Of a stretch of DNA of 64,000 bases, positions 1 to 11,650 are shown piece after piece. The stretch's first letter is position 1. The number at the start of each line of letters is the position of its first letter. This stretch comes from Adiantum capillus-veneris (lineage: Eukaryota; Streptophyta; Polypodiopsida; Polypodiales; Pteridaceae): contig CM043960.1 of assembly GCA_014529385.2 (NCBI GenBank), positions 123,098,543-123,162,542 of the forward strand, read 5' to 3'. The position numbers were made by a program, and so were the translations under genes. Under the pieces are notes generated by a model that searched no databases, was not told the origin of the DNA, and saw only the letters and a list, made by a program, of their open reading frames with translations.

Positions 1-740
1 GAATCCTATCTACCTAAGATTTTGCAAGTTGTCATTGATGCTTGCAAGGTGAATCATTTTTTATGATTTTGTAAGAAAGAGACGCTAATGGGCGTCAGGA
101 AAACACTGCTAGTGGTAATAACTCGCAAGAGAATAAGATTGGAAGGAAGTGCCGCCGTGCACAAGGAATCTTCGGATTGGAACCATCCGCCTACGTTGAG
201 CGACGGCCCGAAACAAGAACCTTCTTTAAGGTGATCGCAAACTTTGTTTGTGAAAGAAAGACATCGAGCTTAATGCTCTATGACTTGAGCATTCCCTATG
301 TGGGAGGACACAAGAGGTTTAATACCCTCTAGACTAACAGCGTAGGATTATGCGCAAGGACAGATACCTAGATTAATTTCTAGGAGGATTATTCTTCTCG
401 GATTGAGAAGGTGGAATTGAGTTAACAGACTCTTGAATGAGGAAACGTTCGATCTGTTGGAAAGACGCGAATGACGAGTTCTTACACGGTTTGTAAGTTT
501 AATGAAAGGTGAAGGATATCCTCGAGATCCTAGAGAAAAGACATGAACCGCTAAGGTAAGTATTGAATTATTGAATTTTTGTTTAATTAAATTTTTAAGT
601 TTTCTTTTGAGAAAGGACTAGCTCAACTCACTATTAAGCAAGATTTGGAATCTTTCCGGTTTCTCCCCGGCAGTTCAGTTGGACCTCTACAGTTGAGGAC
701 ACCTGTTTATAAGTGAGAGGGATGTTGCTAAATCGGCTTT
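1..740. other. Unassigned sequence
   Basis: I recognise no gene, RNA or element end here. The stretch has no long reading frame and no domain I can name. It precedes tandem repeats and an LTR-like block, so it may be the 3' part of an LTR retrotransposon running in from the left, but nothing visible proves that. Confidence 0.3.
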
Positions 741-744
741 ATCT

Positions 745-905
745 TACAGAAAAATAATTCTAAATGAATTATTGGATTTATAAGTGAGAGGGTTTTCTCG
801 CTTGGAATACCAAGGAAAAATAATTCTAAACGAATTATTGGAATTTTAATCGCTTGGAACACCAAGGAAAAATAATTCTAAATGAATTATTGGAATTTTA
901 AGTCA
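745..905 (+). repeat. Tandem repeat, about 60-bp unit, 3 copies
   Basis: The core aaataattctaaatgaatta recurs at about 751, 818 and 871 with one or two substitutions. Flanking copies of 'cgcttggaayaccaagg' accompany the second and third units. Each core is itself partly palindromic (taattc/gaatta). The array lies upstream of the LTR-like block. Confidence 0.7.
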
Positions 906-1022
906 GAGGACTTTTCTCACTGGAGACATCCGAGTACAGAGTATTCCTAGTGTGTCATTTAAAGTAATGACGGGAACACTGAGAACGGGAATATCTGTAA
1001 GGCCACCAGGAACGGGTACTTC

Positions 1023-1215
1023 TGATGCGTCACATCAAATGGGTGACAGGGAGCATCGAAAAGAAGTATCCGACCATTCGGGAACGGACATCTTTGATGC
1101 GTCATAGGATGGGTGACAAAGAGCATTGCGAAGGAGATTGTACCGTAAGTTCGGTAGGAAAGGACTAGGTGATGGGTATTCTTGATGCGTCACAAGGTGG
1201 GTGACGGGTGCATCG
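1023..1215 (+). repeat. Imperfect repeats with gatgcgtca...gggtgac core, 3 copies
   Basis: Units begin at about 1023, 1095 and 1183. Each reads gatgcgtca, then a short variable stretch, then gggtgac and a gcat motif. Spacing is about 72-88 bp. No coding function is apparent. Confidence 0.65.
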
Positions 1216-1312
1216 GAAAGGCTGTGGTTAAATATCGGCTAGCTTGCCGACGTGTGCGTGGACATGACCGACGCAGCAGGTCATTGCACTTTTTGGGGGC
1301 GCAGCAAGTAGT

Positions 1313-3025
1313 GTAGCACTATGAGGACAAGGCTCCAGGATTCACGCAAGCACACGTACGTAGCATGGTGGTAAGGCGAGAGCACCTGGAGGGTGAGATC
1401 GGGAGTTCGAAGAGTGCGTGTGACGAGCACGTTGACCTCTTAGTCAACTGTTTTCAACCGGTTGCAGTTGACTGGCAACCGGCTCTGGCTGCTTTGCCAC
1501 GAGCGCAAGCTAGCCGATATATATCCAAAACCCATCGGAAAGGGGATATCCATAGTCGGGAGGAAATTCCGAACTGTGTTAGAATTGTGCACAAGGAAAA
1601 TCAAGCACTTGAATGAAGATGGGTTCAGAGGAAACTTTGAAGAAAAACAGATGCTTTCTGAGAAAGCGGGATTGCTTTTCGGGAAAGCAGATGCTTTCCC
1701 GCGAGGAAGTTTATGTTTGCATTGCAATTGTGCGTGTGATTGCATCCAGGGACGCCTGGGAAGTGCTGTGAAAGCATTGTTTTTAACTTACAAGGTTTTA
1801 TTGAGTTTTTGGGCAGGTTCAGACTATTTTTAAAATACGCCAGCCGTCCACTTAATAAGTGGGCAGCCATCTAATAAATAAGGCAACAGATCAGCCAACA
1901 TTTTCTCTCTCTTTTTCAAGCAGAACAAAAAGAAAAATGAAAAAAAAAAAAACGGCCACGATGTCTACGCGGGTAGCTATTCGTGCCCGTGGCTAGGAGC
2001 TATAAAAGCATCACATGCCCTCACTCAGAGGGGAGGACCAATCTTTGCAAGGAGGAGATGCTGCTGCAAATTTCAGCCCCGTAAAGAGGATGTTGCCGGT
2101 GATGCCCATGGCTGCCCCAAGTGTACTAGATGTCGCCAAGACCCAGTGCGCAAGTGCCCTCGCGAAGAAGTGCCTACGAAGTGTGTTTCGATCGCGACAA
2201 GTTGCTGTTTTTCTCTGTTTTCAGCCCATAAACGTCGTAGACAGGGCTGATTTACGAGAAGGAACCCAAGAACACACCTCTTTTGTGTGTAGGATTGGAA
2301 GAGAGGATTTTCTATGGAGAGATCTCTTCCGAGGAATTGCTTTTCGAGAATCGAGTTGCGTTTCGAGCGTCGAGACTTTGAAGGTAACGATTTTCATGTT
2401 CTGATCTATGAGTATTTGATTGCAGGTGTACTTCCTCTTCGTGAGGGAGTAGGAGCAGAGGAAGGCATGAGCCTCTGTAGGAGAAAAGCACTCTGAGGAA
2501 CTAGAGCCAGATCAGCCCAAGGGTTTCGTACCCGAATTTGGGAAGTAGATCCACGGATCGGAGAGAGGTAGTCTCTCAAGTTGTGATCCGGAAGTTGGGA
2601 TTCCCAAGTAAGGACTTCGTGTCCGGGAAAACAGAGTTGTTCTGCGGGAAGAGGACTCTGGAAAGAGAGTTGGAAAAGAGTTGCAGGGATGCCATGTCCT
2701 GAGTCTGGAAGGTGAGATCCAGAGGCGAGAACCTTGATTCTCGAGGAATTGGAATAAGGAACGGAAGTTCCTTGGAATAGGGTTTTCCCCTAGGAGTCGG
2801 AAGTTGAGGCTTTCGAGAACCATCAAGTCTTATTCTAGAACGAACGTGGTAATACGTTCGGTTCAAGTGCTTGTATAGACTTCTCCTCAGTAATAAAGAT
2901 ACTATTACGGGGGGGACCAACCCATCTTCTGGTCCCCAATACTGTGTCGATCTTCTCACTCTCTATCTCTCTCTCTATTTATTTCTCTCTATATCCTCTG
3001 GCTTCAATAATAAGTGATAAATCCT
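1313..3025 (+). mobile_element. LTR-like block (probable gypsy LTR or solo LTR)
   Basis: The block begins near tgtagcactatgagg and contains a well-formed TATA box at 2001 with a GC-rich stretch downstream. It then has a polyadenylation-like aataaag at about 2891 and ends in a CT-rich run near 2960-3000. TATA box, transcript start region and polyadenylation signal about 900 bp apart is the U3-R-U5 order of a plant LTR. I see no primer binding site after it and no second copy in the window, so it may be a solo or truncated LTR. Both ends are estimates. The short reading frames inside it overlap on both strands and look non-coding. Confidence 0.35.
2001..2008 (+). promoter_or_regulatory. TATA box of the LTR-like block
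   Basis: TATAAAAG preceded by a GC-rich stretch (gtggctaggagc). It is followed about 30 bp later by a purine-rich leader, as expected for an RNA polymerase II start in an LTR. Confidence 0.45.
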
Positions 3026-3604
3026 ATTTATCCGAATGTATTTTATATTGTTATGCGCTCTCGTTTGTGACACGCACTTTCCAAACAGCCTAATAGTGGT
3101 TTATAGTGGACACCTTACAATGAATCTTTGAGTTGTAAATACTGCTGTTTTGGGCCAATGATTCGCCCCACCCTTGACTGTATGCTGCTTCTATATCTGG
3201 CTGAACATACAACTGTCCAACTCAAGATGAAGTTTCTCTTGTTATGCAACCAAAGACAAATAACAGACTGCTGGTGGAGGTGTCAAGCAATGATTGTTAA
3301 AACATTCAGTCTAAAATATTAAGAGGCTCTAAGGCAAGCTTATGGTGACTCCTATTTGTGAAGGTCATGTCATCTATCATACAATTTAACATAGACTCTG
3401 GTGTTATATCGTCTACATAATTGCAGTTAGTTATATAGACCTTCGGGAATGATGCTTATCACTTGTGCTGTTTTGATGTCTGAAGATATGCCAGAGAATT
3501 TGCATTTAATTCTTTGGATGTCTTTTACCTATAGGCGTTGCCTCATGAGACTCAAGCTTCCAAATGCTGCACTGTAGGTTGTTGGTTGGGTTTCCCTTGC
3601 CTAG

Positions 3605-4060
3605 ATTTTACTTCTCTTTGGGGCTGCCACTAGTTCCTTTGCCCGCCTGCACATATCCGAGGTCACAACAAGCTTTCTGAGAATTCGTAGTGACATAACT
3701 AATGATGTATGCATTAGTGAGCTGGACGGAAATGCAAGGCCTCATAGCGTCACCATCACCGAATCCGGTGCAGTTGGTGATGGAGTTACCATTAATACTC
3801 ATGCGTTTACAAATGCCGTCTTTTACCTCAACTCTTTTGAGGATAAGAGGGGTGCCCAGCTCTATGTTCCTGTTGGACGATGGTTGATGGGAATCCTCAA
3901 GCTGATTAGTCATCTTACACTATTTCTGGACAAGGACGCTGTCATGCTAGGCTCTCAAGTATGGTCTCTCTGTCCCATCCCCTACCTTGTTTTCTCATGT
4001 ACGATACTCGCGGCATTTTCCTGGTTTCTCAGGCACTCAATAGCCCTTAGATGAGACAAT
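3605..4060 (+). pseudogene. Polygalacturonase-like (GH28) first-exon remnant
   Basis: Plant GH28 polygalacturonases hydrolyse cell-wall pectin and are secreted. Reading frame 2 from 3605 gives a short hydrophobic start, then RPHSVTITESGAVGDG, NAVFYLNSF, GAQLYVPVGRWLMG and HLTLFLDKDAVMLGSQ. This is the conserved N-terminal beta-helix entry of the plant family (usually RPHSV-I-EFGAVGDGVT...FVPAGRWLTGSFNLTSHLTLFL). The F of FGAVGDG is S here. After GSQ at about 3959 the frame breaks. A shifted frame still shows a W-P-P-Y-like stretch and later RHSIAL, resembling the following 'RHRSLI' segment. Upstream the frame closes at 3602 with no clear ATG. The catalytic Asp motifs normally lie about 150 residues further on and are absent. 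This is a decayed 5' fragment. Confidence 0.75.
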
Positions 4061-4763
4061 CACTACACTTTTCCTTATGGCAACCATTGGGGGATGTATA
4101 CGGTTATCAGACTTTGGAATATAGTATGATTTAGATTACCAAGACATTCTATATGTCGGATACCATACTTGAGGTTGACTATGCTGTAAGGTCTGAGTAA
4201 TGTGTCCAACTTGCTGAGGCCAACCTGTGCTCAAAAAAGACTTAAAGAGTCTAAAAGATTCTGTACAATCTGAGTTGAGCTCTTGTTTAGCTAATATGGA
4301 TTGCACCTGATGGGGAACAAAAGAACATGCTTCTTGTATCCTTTAAGTATTATTTGCAGCTTGAAATTGGCCGGCCACTCCCTTGAGAAACTTGTGCTCC
4401 TCTTTGGCTATTGTTGAGTCTAAATTTCAATTTGTCGTAGACAGAAAGCATGGTAAATATGTTTGATTATATCTTACACATTGTACACCAAATAATGTTT
4501 TGAGTATGAAAGTGTGGTAAATTTACCATATGAGTATGAAAAAAACTATGCACAGGCTAATATTGCTAACATTCCTATCCATTGCTGCATGCCCTGTATG
4601 GGGTTTTTATCGAGTTAGAGATGTAGACCATGTTCCAGATGTGTCCCTCTAGTATTTATGGTGTTTTTTTTCAGGCCAATATTTAGTATGAGGAGTTTCT
4701 TGAGGAAATTATGGCTCAAGGAGTCAAAATGTGGGGTTTCAATGCAGAGATTGGTTGGAATTC

Positions 4764-4934
4764 TACCCTAGACCATACATTGGCTGGCAAAGGGAGCCAC
4801 CATGAGACCATAAGCAACAACAAAAAGTTGTAATGAAAGCCATGCATGCTCCAATCGAGCCATGGCATCCAACCCTAGACCATACATTGGTTGGCAAAGG
4901 GAGCCACCCTGAGACCATAAGCAATAACGAAAAG
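4764..4934 (+). repeat. Direct repeat pair, about 62 bp
   Basis: Two copies at 4764-4826 and 4870-4934 share accctagaccatacattgg, then gcaaagggagccacc and gagaccataagcaa, with few differences. Small reading frames on minus here come from this repeat and are not credible genes. Confidence 0.75.
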
Positions 4935-5079
4935 CCAAGACTATCTTGACCCTTGGGGTTGCCACCAAGGATAAAGCCCTTATGGGCCATAGTGCTAAGG
5001 TTAAGGATAGCAAGACCAGCACCAGCTGGCTTAAGCAGAAAAGACATTCTAGTTTGTTAATAGTCCCTTCATTTAGGAG

Positions 5080-5215
5080 CCCTTTAGGAGGAGGACTTGC
5101 AAAGAGGGAATATTGGCTTTAAACTCGGATATGTGAGTATTAATTATCACAACACTTGGAATATACTTGTAAACAGGGATTATTCGCTTTAAACTCGGAT
5201 TTGTGAGTATTGACT
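5080..5215 (+). repeat. Short tandem pair (gctttaaactcggat)
   Basis: The words gctttaaactcggat and gtgagtatt recur about 73 bp apart, each preceded by a run like ttgcaaagagg or ttgtaaacagg. This is a two-copy degenerate tandem repeat. Confidence 0.6.
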
Positions 5216-5230
5216 ATTGATTTTTACCTT

Positions 5231-5690
5231 TAGTTCTTCTAGCTATCCATAAAGCTTTCTTTTCTATGTAGTTACAAATTTTATAGTCTCAAATTTCCAC
5301 ATGGTCATATGGCTTGACAGAGTGTGTTATCTTGAGCTATAGTTTCTTGCCAAGACACTTCTAGCATACCTTGGGTCTGTGTGTCACACATATATAGTGC
5401 CATATATAGTCTCAATTTGTCACATGGTATGGCTTGATCGGGTGTGCCATCTTGAGCTATAGATTTTTACCTTCAGTTCTTTTACCTTTCAAAGTGATGG
5501 GTCACATTAGGTTAATATAGGACACTTCAGTTCTTTTAGCTATCCATAAGCTTTCGTTCTATGTAGCTACAAATTTTATAGTCTCAATTTTCCACATGGT
5601 CATACGGCTTGACCGGGTGTGTTATCTTGAGCTATAGTTTCTTGCCAAGACACGTCTAGCATACCTTGGGTCTATGTATCACACATATGG
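5231..5690 (+). repeat. Three-copy imperfect repeat (about 165 bp full unit)
   Basis: Full copies lie at about 5231-5394 and 5528-5690. Each runs from 'ttctagctatccata', through 'atgtagytacaaatttta' and 'gagctatagtttcttgcc', to 'ataccttgggtct'. A partial copy at 5401-5465 covers only the middle section. There is no coding potential. Adjacent copies with a partial between them suggest unequal exchange in a decayed element. Confidence 0.75.
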
Positions 5691-5782
5691 AATGTCTTTA
5701 TTATGCAGCTCATACCACCACTTTGAAGTTAGATTACTTTGACTCTATTGAGAATGTGTTTGATTTTAATGTGTAAGACAAT

Positions 5783-5878
5783 CCTTAAATCCCACATGGG
5801 AGCCCAAGATGAGGTGGACAATTTTTTTGGAAAAAGAAATTATGTGATGAAAATCCCATGTGGGAGCCCAAGAATAGG
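5783..5878 (+). repeat. Short repeat atgggagcccaaga
   Basis: The phrase 'catgggagcccaaga' with neighbouring sequence occurs at about 5797 and 5859. It is a minor local duplication in otherwise AT-rich, gene-free DNA running from 5700 to 6480. Confidence 0.5.
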
Positions 5879-6647
5879 GTGTATTGATTTTTTTTTATAG
5901 AAAAAGATCTCTGCACGAAGGAGACTCTGGCGAAATTTTTAGGATTTATATTTTATGTGCAAACTCAAAATTAAATATTGATGGTGCTTTTTTAGAAGTT
6001 GCATTTTGCTTAAGCATAGACCTGCATTCATATCACATATAATTGTTTTTGTTCAAAAAGATTAATCTTTTAATGGGTTTTTTTGTAATGTGTTTTGATT
6101 TGATGAGTGAAGGTTTTATGGTTATTTAAGAGTATGCATTATTTTTTATTTAGAGAACAATCCATTTCATGTGTGTGCCTTAAATTCCATGTGGAAAGCC
6201 TACTAAGTAGGTGGCTAGTGTCATATGTTTTGAGATTGAATTTTGTATCAGTTTACAAGGCAAATGCTATTTGTTTTTTGACAAATTACATTGAAACGAT
6301 TGGTTTATTTTAATTTTGTATTCATTATATTTGTTTCTTTTCATGGTTTGTTCTCTTCACATCTATTGCAAATGAAAACACACTACAATGTACACTTCTG
6401 TTCATTTGCAGTTAAACATATATTTTTGCAAAAGAATGCGCTTCTAAAAATTGTTATGTTACTAGTATACATAAAATAGTGGGTCATTACATTCCGTACT
6501 AAATCTGTATGAGGGGGGTTGGCTCATTGCGACAACGTCCGTATGTAGGGGGGTAGGCTAGCAAGTAAGATACCGTATATAGGAGGGTTTCTCTAATTTT
6601 GATGCACGCAGGTGACATCCCCCCATTACTAATAGTGAATCCCCCGA

Positions 6648-6968
6648 GGGCATGATACGAGGGCCAAAAACTGTAGGTTGCGCTTCATAGTTGGGGGGCG
6701 GACCTAGGGGATACAATGAGGAGGAGTTGGCCGCCAAGATAAGTGTCTTCTCTCTCTCCCTCTCTATAACTTATACAGAAGGAGAAGAGCAAGAGAACAA
6801 GGAGGGTGACCAATCGAAGAGAGAGTGCTGTGAGTAGAAGAGGGAGGACATGACCTCAGGGAGCTGATATCGGTGGGGCATGCTACGAGGGCTAAAAACT
6901 GTAGGTTGCGCTTCATAGTTGGGGGGACGGACCTTGGGGATACAATGAGGAGGAGTTGGCCACCAAGA
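6648..6968 (+). repeat. Direct repeat pair, about 90 bp
   Basis: Copies at about 6648-6740 and 6878-6968 share gggcatgatacgagggc(c/t), aaaactgtaggttgcgcttc, atagttgggggg and caatgaggaggagttggcc. They are 230 bp apart around a CT-rich run. The block carries further purine-rich sequence to 7494 and lies directly left of the nested element. The matching right flank begins after 28895. Confidence 0.75.
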
Positions 6969-7494
6969 GAAGGCAAGGTAGGGATACGAGAAGAACCACC
7001 AGTTTATTTTTGGACATGAGTGCTGGATACACTACAGGGACAGGCATCGAGTGTTCTACTGGCATGGTCGATCGTTTTGGGCATGCAGGACTGATTGAAG
7101 GCGATAGAGCTGACTCATGAGATCTCGGCGTGTGATTGTGCTGCAAGCTCGCTGACCTTATTGGTTGCTTGCCATAAATGAGCAGAGGTTCATATTGGAA
7201 GATGGGCTTTTGGATAAAAGCAGCCTATAATTACTTTTTGGCTTTTGGAAAGTTTATTAGCCTGAAGCTAGAGGATATGATTTATTTTTAAGCGATCTCA
7301 CCAAGGATTCCTGAAGCTACAGAGGGGTGCTGACAAGAGGGGTTGAGAGCTCCAAGGCGAGGGGCAGACTGTTCCTAGGTAGAGGAGGGGCGCCATCTGA
7401 AGGGGATGTTACAAGGATTGAGGGAGAGAGCTTGGCTTAACAAAAGGAGGAGAAGCAGGACCGTTAGGAGCTGGGTAGTCTGAGTGAAGGGGGG

Positions 7495-7808
7495 TGTGGA
7501 AATTATCAGAGTTGCTCACACTTATAATTAATCACAATTAATGTTTCAATTAGAATATGTTTAAGAGCATATACACATTGCTCATAGACATAGTTACCAA
7601 TACGTGTAGTCTTCTTGCTTCATTAGTTCTTGGATCAAGTGTTGATCGCGTGTTACAATTGTGGCACTAGTCCTGTTCTTTTATAGATGATGAAGAGGTG
7701 TGCCTCTTCGTGATAGGTTGTGCCTCATGGGATGAGCCACAACGTCTCTTCACTATTAACTAACCTTAGTCTAAGACCTAAATTGGTCTTACCTATTAGA
7801 TTCCTACA
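7495..7808 (-). repeat. 3' LTR of outer element
   Basis: The plus sequence starts TGTGGAAATTATC and ends ATTCCTACA, so on the coding strand it is TGT...ACA. It matches 28578-28886 over its whole length with scattered substitutions and small indels. The adjacent 7809-7820 tttccccttaag is the complement of a polypurine tract. Confidence 0.8.
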
Positions 7809-8308
7809 TTTCCCCTTAAGACAAGTAAGGTCGATCTTATGAGAAATATCTAGAAACTAAAATTATATCTAGAAAAGGTTCTCTGTGTAATATCTATCCT
7901 AGATCATAGGGTATTTGTAGAAGATGTGCTATTACATATATAGTTGGGTGAAAGCATGTTAACCTGTCGCGCTTTTTATGCTAGTTAGCATTTTCAAGTT
8001 AGCACATCTTAGAAAAGTTGGGCGACCGGTAAATTTTTTTACAAATAATATCAAAATTTGTCGGAAGTTGTACATTTGGATTCCTTGTTTCAAGAGCTTT
8101 CTACTGATATATCATACGTCATAGATCTTGGAGATGTAGCTCATGTTATTGTACTAGTTAGCATATGTCAAAATTGTGCTAGTTAGCATTGTCCGGGACA
8201 TGAAAAAGCATGACACGTTAACATGCTTTCACCCAGTTTTCATTTTTACTTTAGGTTTGCTAGATTAACCTAATCTATAATTATCATGAAGTTTTGATAT
8301 TTCAATAA

Positions 8309-9204
8309 TTAAGACTTGTTATTGATAGTAGTGTGCCTTTGTAATCCGCGATTCCCTCTCAAGGGGATACTAGTGACAAGCATACAAATCTTAGATGCTG
8401 GAGTTGATGTCCTGTATGACTTATGTTGAAAATTATGATGATGAGTGAACACAATGGAAGTGTGTGTTGATGACATGGTAGGAGTATGAGATTTAGAGTA
8501 AGGTAGTGCAACGTTAGCATATGGATATGATGCACTTAACTTAGGTGTATACGTTGTGATTTGTGTGTTAACTCTGGTGTGAGTGGCAACAATGAAAGAG
8601 GTGTGAAATGATGCATGATTATGTTCGTTATGTGTTATTATGTGTGTTAAGGAGATTGTAAACACACAAACGTAGTCGGAATGAGGAGACATCATAGATG
8701 TATGGGATACATCACATATGGGTGGTGTGATGGAGTGGATGTGGGGTATATTGAGTGAAGATATTGGGGTGTTATGTGAGATGAGCGCCAGATGTGAACA
8801 CATGGAAGTGTTGTCAGCAGTGATTGCATAATCTTTGGCAACAGCTTCAAAGGGAGGAAGGTCCATGTCGAGGAGGCTCCCTGGTTCGGACGAATCAATA
8901 GTCCCGGCCATGGGAGGAGATTTAGAAAAAGGATTTATTGAATGGATGGGAGTTTGATGGGTTGCTCGCAGGTATTGCATGGCTGCAAATTATGGCCATC
9001 AACATCTATATGTGCAGTGGAATTATCTTCATAATGAGCATGGGGTGATTTAACAGGTTTGGGCAATATGCTCTCAACACAGAGAAAGATTATAACACCG
9101 TGTATAGAGGCAATAGTAGAGAGGGCATGGACTGTTGCGTTGGCATGGCCGAGTTGCATGGTGGAGCACAAATGGAGGTTTTATTGGTAGGGTTTGCGCA
9201 ACAA
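8309..9204 (-). pseudogene. 3' internal reading frames of the outer LTR element
   Basis: On minus, frames of 223 aa (8980-8309) and 78 aa (9171-8935) run towards the 3' LTR. The longer protein starts most plausibly at its internal Met before AGTIDSSEPGSLLDMDLPPF. It is rich in His, Ser and Thr (many HTS and THI words) and has no domain I recognise, no protease DSG and no zinc knuckle. It lies between the CACTA end at 9205 and the 3' LTR, so it is probably the continuation of the 27540-28085 reading frame split by that insertion. Function is unknown. It could be gag-like filler of a non-autonomous element. Confidence 0.35.
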
Positions 9205-9224
9205 CACTATGAAAATCTCCAAGT

Positions 9225-9420
9225 GTTTACCGCGCTGTTTTATCGCGTTTTGTAGAGAGAAGGTGCAAATTCAAGTAGAGAAACAAGAGAGGAGGGCGGG
9301 GGGGAATTTTCTTGAGTTTAAAATATTTTCATGGCAGTTTTCGCTATTATTACCACGTGTATGACTGTTGTTATTACCGCGTAGATTACCACTGTTATAT
9401 CCGACATCCAAATTTAGCAC
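9225..9420. repeat. Subterminal CG-rich motif array, left CACTA end
   Basis: Repeated short words (taccgcg, atcgcg, ttaccacgt, attaccgcg, attaccac) occur within 200 bp of the CACTAT end. In CACTA elements such subterminal motifs bind the small transposase subunit. It ends at 'agcacctaaa', a word also found at the end of the 23110-23230 array. Confidence 0.5.
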
Positions 9421-9529
9421 CTAAACTTTCAAATTCTGGCTTACCCCCCCTCCCCCCCCTCTCAAATTTTGGTGTTTCCCTCCTCTCAATAAAAATTAAA
9501 GAATATTGTATAAAATTTTCAAGTTTAAA

Positions 9530-9590
9530 AAAGGAGAGAGAGAGAGAGAGAGAGAGGAGGAGAGGAGGACGGGGGGGATATAAGATTACA
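9530..9590 (+). repeat. GA-rich microsatellite
   Basis: A (ga)n run at about 9534-9556 is followed by a purine-rich tail with a run of seven G. It lies just left of the Ty3 LTR that starts at 9601. Confidence 0.9.
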
Positions 9591-9600
9591 CTTGGTTACA

Positions 9601-9889
9601 TGTAACATTTAATGGCCTAAAAACTTGTGTGTAGCGGAAATTAGCATGAACATAGTATGAACATAGTGGGCATTTCATTAGAATAGATTCCTAATGAGAA
9701 TTACAAGAGTGCTTGGGTGGAGAGAGCAACAAAAAACATAACACCTAGTTAAATAGCATGAACAATACTTTCAAAAGAGAGAGAAATTAAGCTATTGACA
9801 ACAGTTGAGGACTGGATTTGCATGGAGCCGGGGGTATTATGGTTTCTCCCATCAAGAGAGACATTGTACAATACAATCCTTTATGTTCC
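9601..9889 (-). repeat. 3' LTR of Ty3 element, first piece
   Basis: Matches 17944-18242 with few substitutions and a 14-bp local duplication (gaacatagtat). It breaks off after tgttcc, where plus-strand gypsy pol sequence begins. Confidence 0.85.
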
Positions 9890-11410
9890 AAGGCAGATGA
9901 TTCCGGGGACAACACAACTCCAGAATGGCTTAAGGAATTTTCGGATATATTTCCCAGAAGATCTCTCGAATTTACCTCCACCAAGGGATATAGACCACGA
10001 AATAGAAACCTTTCCAGGTAGTGAACCAGTTTCAAAAAAATCCAAGGATGTCAGCTTATTGAACAGGGATTCATATGACAAAGCATTTCACCTTGGGGAG
10101 CACCTGTTCTATTCCATAAGAAGAAGGATTGATCTTTACGTCTCTGCATCGATTATAGGGGGCTTAACCAGGTATCACTAAAGAATAAGTACCCTATTCC
10201 TCGCATCAATGAATTGCTTGATAGATTACATGGAGCCAAGGTATTCACAAAATTTGATATTAGATCAGGTTACCATCAAATCCGGATTAAGGAGGCAGAT
10301 ATTTACAAAACTACTTTCAACACCCGGTATGGGCATTATGAGTTCATCGTGATGCCTTTTGGTCTTACGAATGCTCTAGCTACTTTTAACCGTCTCATGC
10401 AGGATATATTCAGAGAATATCTAGATGATTTTGTGTTGGTGTTTTTTGACGATATCCTGGTATATTCCAAGGATGAAAAAGAGCATGAAGGCCATGTACG
10501 TAAAGTACTTCATCTTCTACGCCAACATTAGTTATATGCCAAGATGAATAAATGTGTGTTTTTCATGCCAGAAGTTAGTTATCTCGGTTTTATAATAAAC
10601 CCTGAAGGAATTTCAGTAGACCCCGCAAAGATTAAAGATATAATAGACTGGCCACAACCCAAAATAGTCAGTGAGATTCGAGGATTTTTGGGCATTACAG
10701 GATGGTATAGAATCTTCGTCAAAGATTATGCAGTTATCGCCGCACCCTTGACGCAGTTACTTAAAAAGACAGCCAAACTTACATGGGAAAAAGAACGGGA
10801 GGATTGTTCCTCAAACTAAAACAACATCTCACATCAGCCCCTGTACTCAAACTTCCTGACTTCACTCAAGAGTTTGAAGTAGTAACAGATGCCATCGGTC
10901 TTGCTATAGGAGGAGTCTTAAACCAAGAAGGCAGACCAGTCGCCTTTACTTCTCGAAAGTTAAGAATCCATGAGCTGAATTATTGAACTCATGATCTGGA
11001 ACTCCTAGCTGTCATCCATGCTCTAAAACTCTGGAGGCACTATCTTCTAGGGGGGAAGTTCCAGTTAATCACCGATCATCAGAGTTGAAACTGGATTTTC
11101 TCACAAGCAACACTCAACATGAGGCAGAGAAGATGGATAGAACTCTTACAGGAATATGACTTTGAAATAAAATATAAACTAGGGAAAGAGAATGTGGTTG
11201 TTGATGCTCTTAGCCGTAAGGTTTTTCTTGGGGCTATTTTCACAGTCGACAATCCAATTCTAAACAAGGTTAAGGAAGCTTCCCTGGAAGATAAAGATTA
11301 TCAAAAACTTCTACAGGTTATCAATCAACAGGACCTAAAAGAGAAAGAGAAAGACAGAATCAAGGATTATTCACTCCCGGGGGACTCACTGTGTTTTTCC
11401 GTACGGTACC
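9890..11410 (+). pseudogene. Ty3/gypsy pol fragment (RT, RNase H), plus strand
   Basis: This is a second gypsy family, on the opposite strand to the Ty3 element around it. Broken frames give a pre-RT linker (TPEWLKEFSDIFPEDLSNLP, 9909-9970), then RT with [30 protein letters not shown] and the catalytic FFDDILVYS (10441-10470). Thumb sequence follows (LGFIINPEGISVDPAKI), then RNase H (FEVVTDAIGLAIGGVL, 10873; ALKLWRHYLLG) and KENVVVDALSRK at 11185. A few residues that look like integrase linker follow before homology ends near 11400. Stops occur at 10529 and 10984, and a frameshift near 10800. Gag, protease, integrase and LTRs are missing, so this is a dead internal fragment, not an intact insertion. 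Confidence 0.88.
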
Positions 11411-11509
11411 ACGTGAGTGTACAATAGGGGGGTTTTTAGATTTTGTACATAAGCGTATACAATAGGGGTAGCCCCTCATTATTTCATATTCATACCGTAC
11501 ACATAAGGG

Positions 11510-11510
<1 letters not shown>

Positions 11511-11541
<31 letters not shown>
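11511..11541 (+). repeat. Poly-G run, 31 bases
   Basis: Thirty-one uninterrupted G follow 'ataagggc'. This is a G-quadruplex-forming homopolymer or a sequencing-prone tract. The true length may differ from the assembly. Confidence 0.9.
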
Positions 11542-11544
<3 letters not shown>

Positions 11545-11594
11545 CATTGAGGCTACATTCAACTACCTGAGCCACCTTAAATACATTAGTAAGC

Positions 11595-11595
11595 C

Positions 11596-11649
<54 letters not shown>
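11595..11649 (+). repeat. (CT)n microsatellite
   Basis: About 27 CT units with one ccc interruption, 55 bp after the poly-G run. The minus-strand reading frame across it is low-complexity and not a gene. Confidence 0.95.
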
Positions 11650-11650
<1 letters not shown>

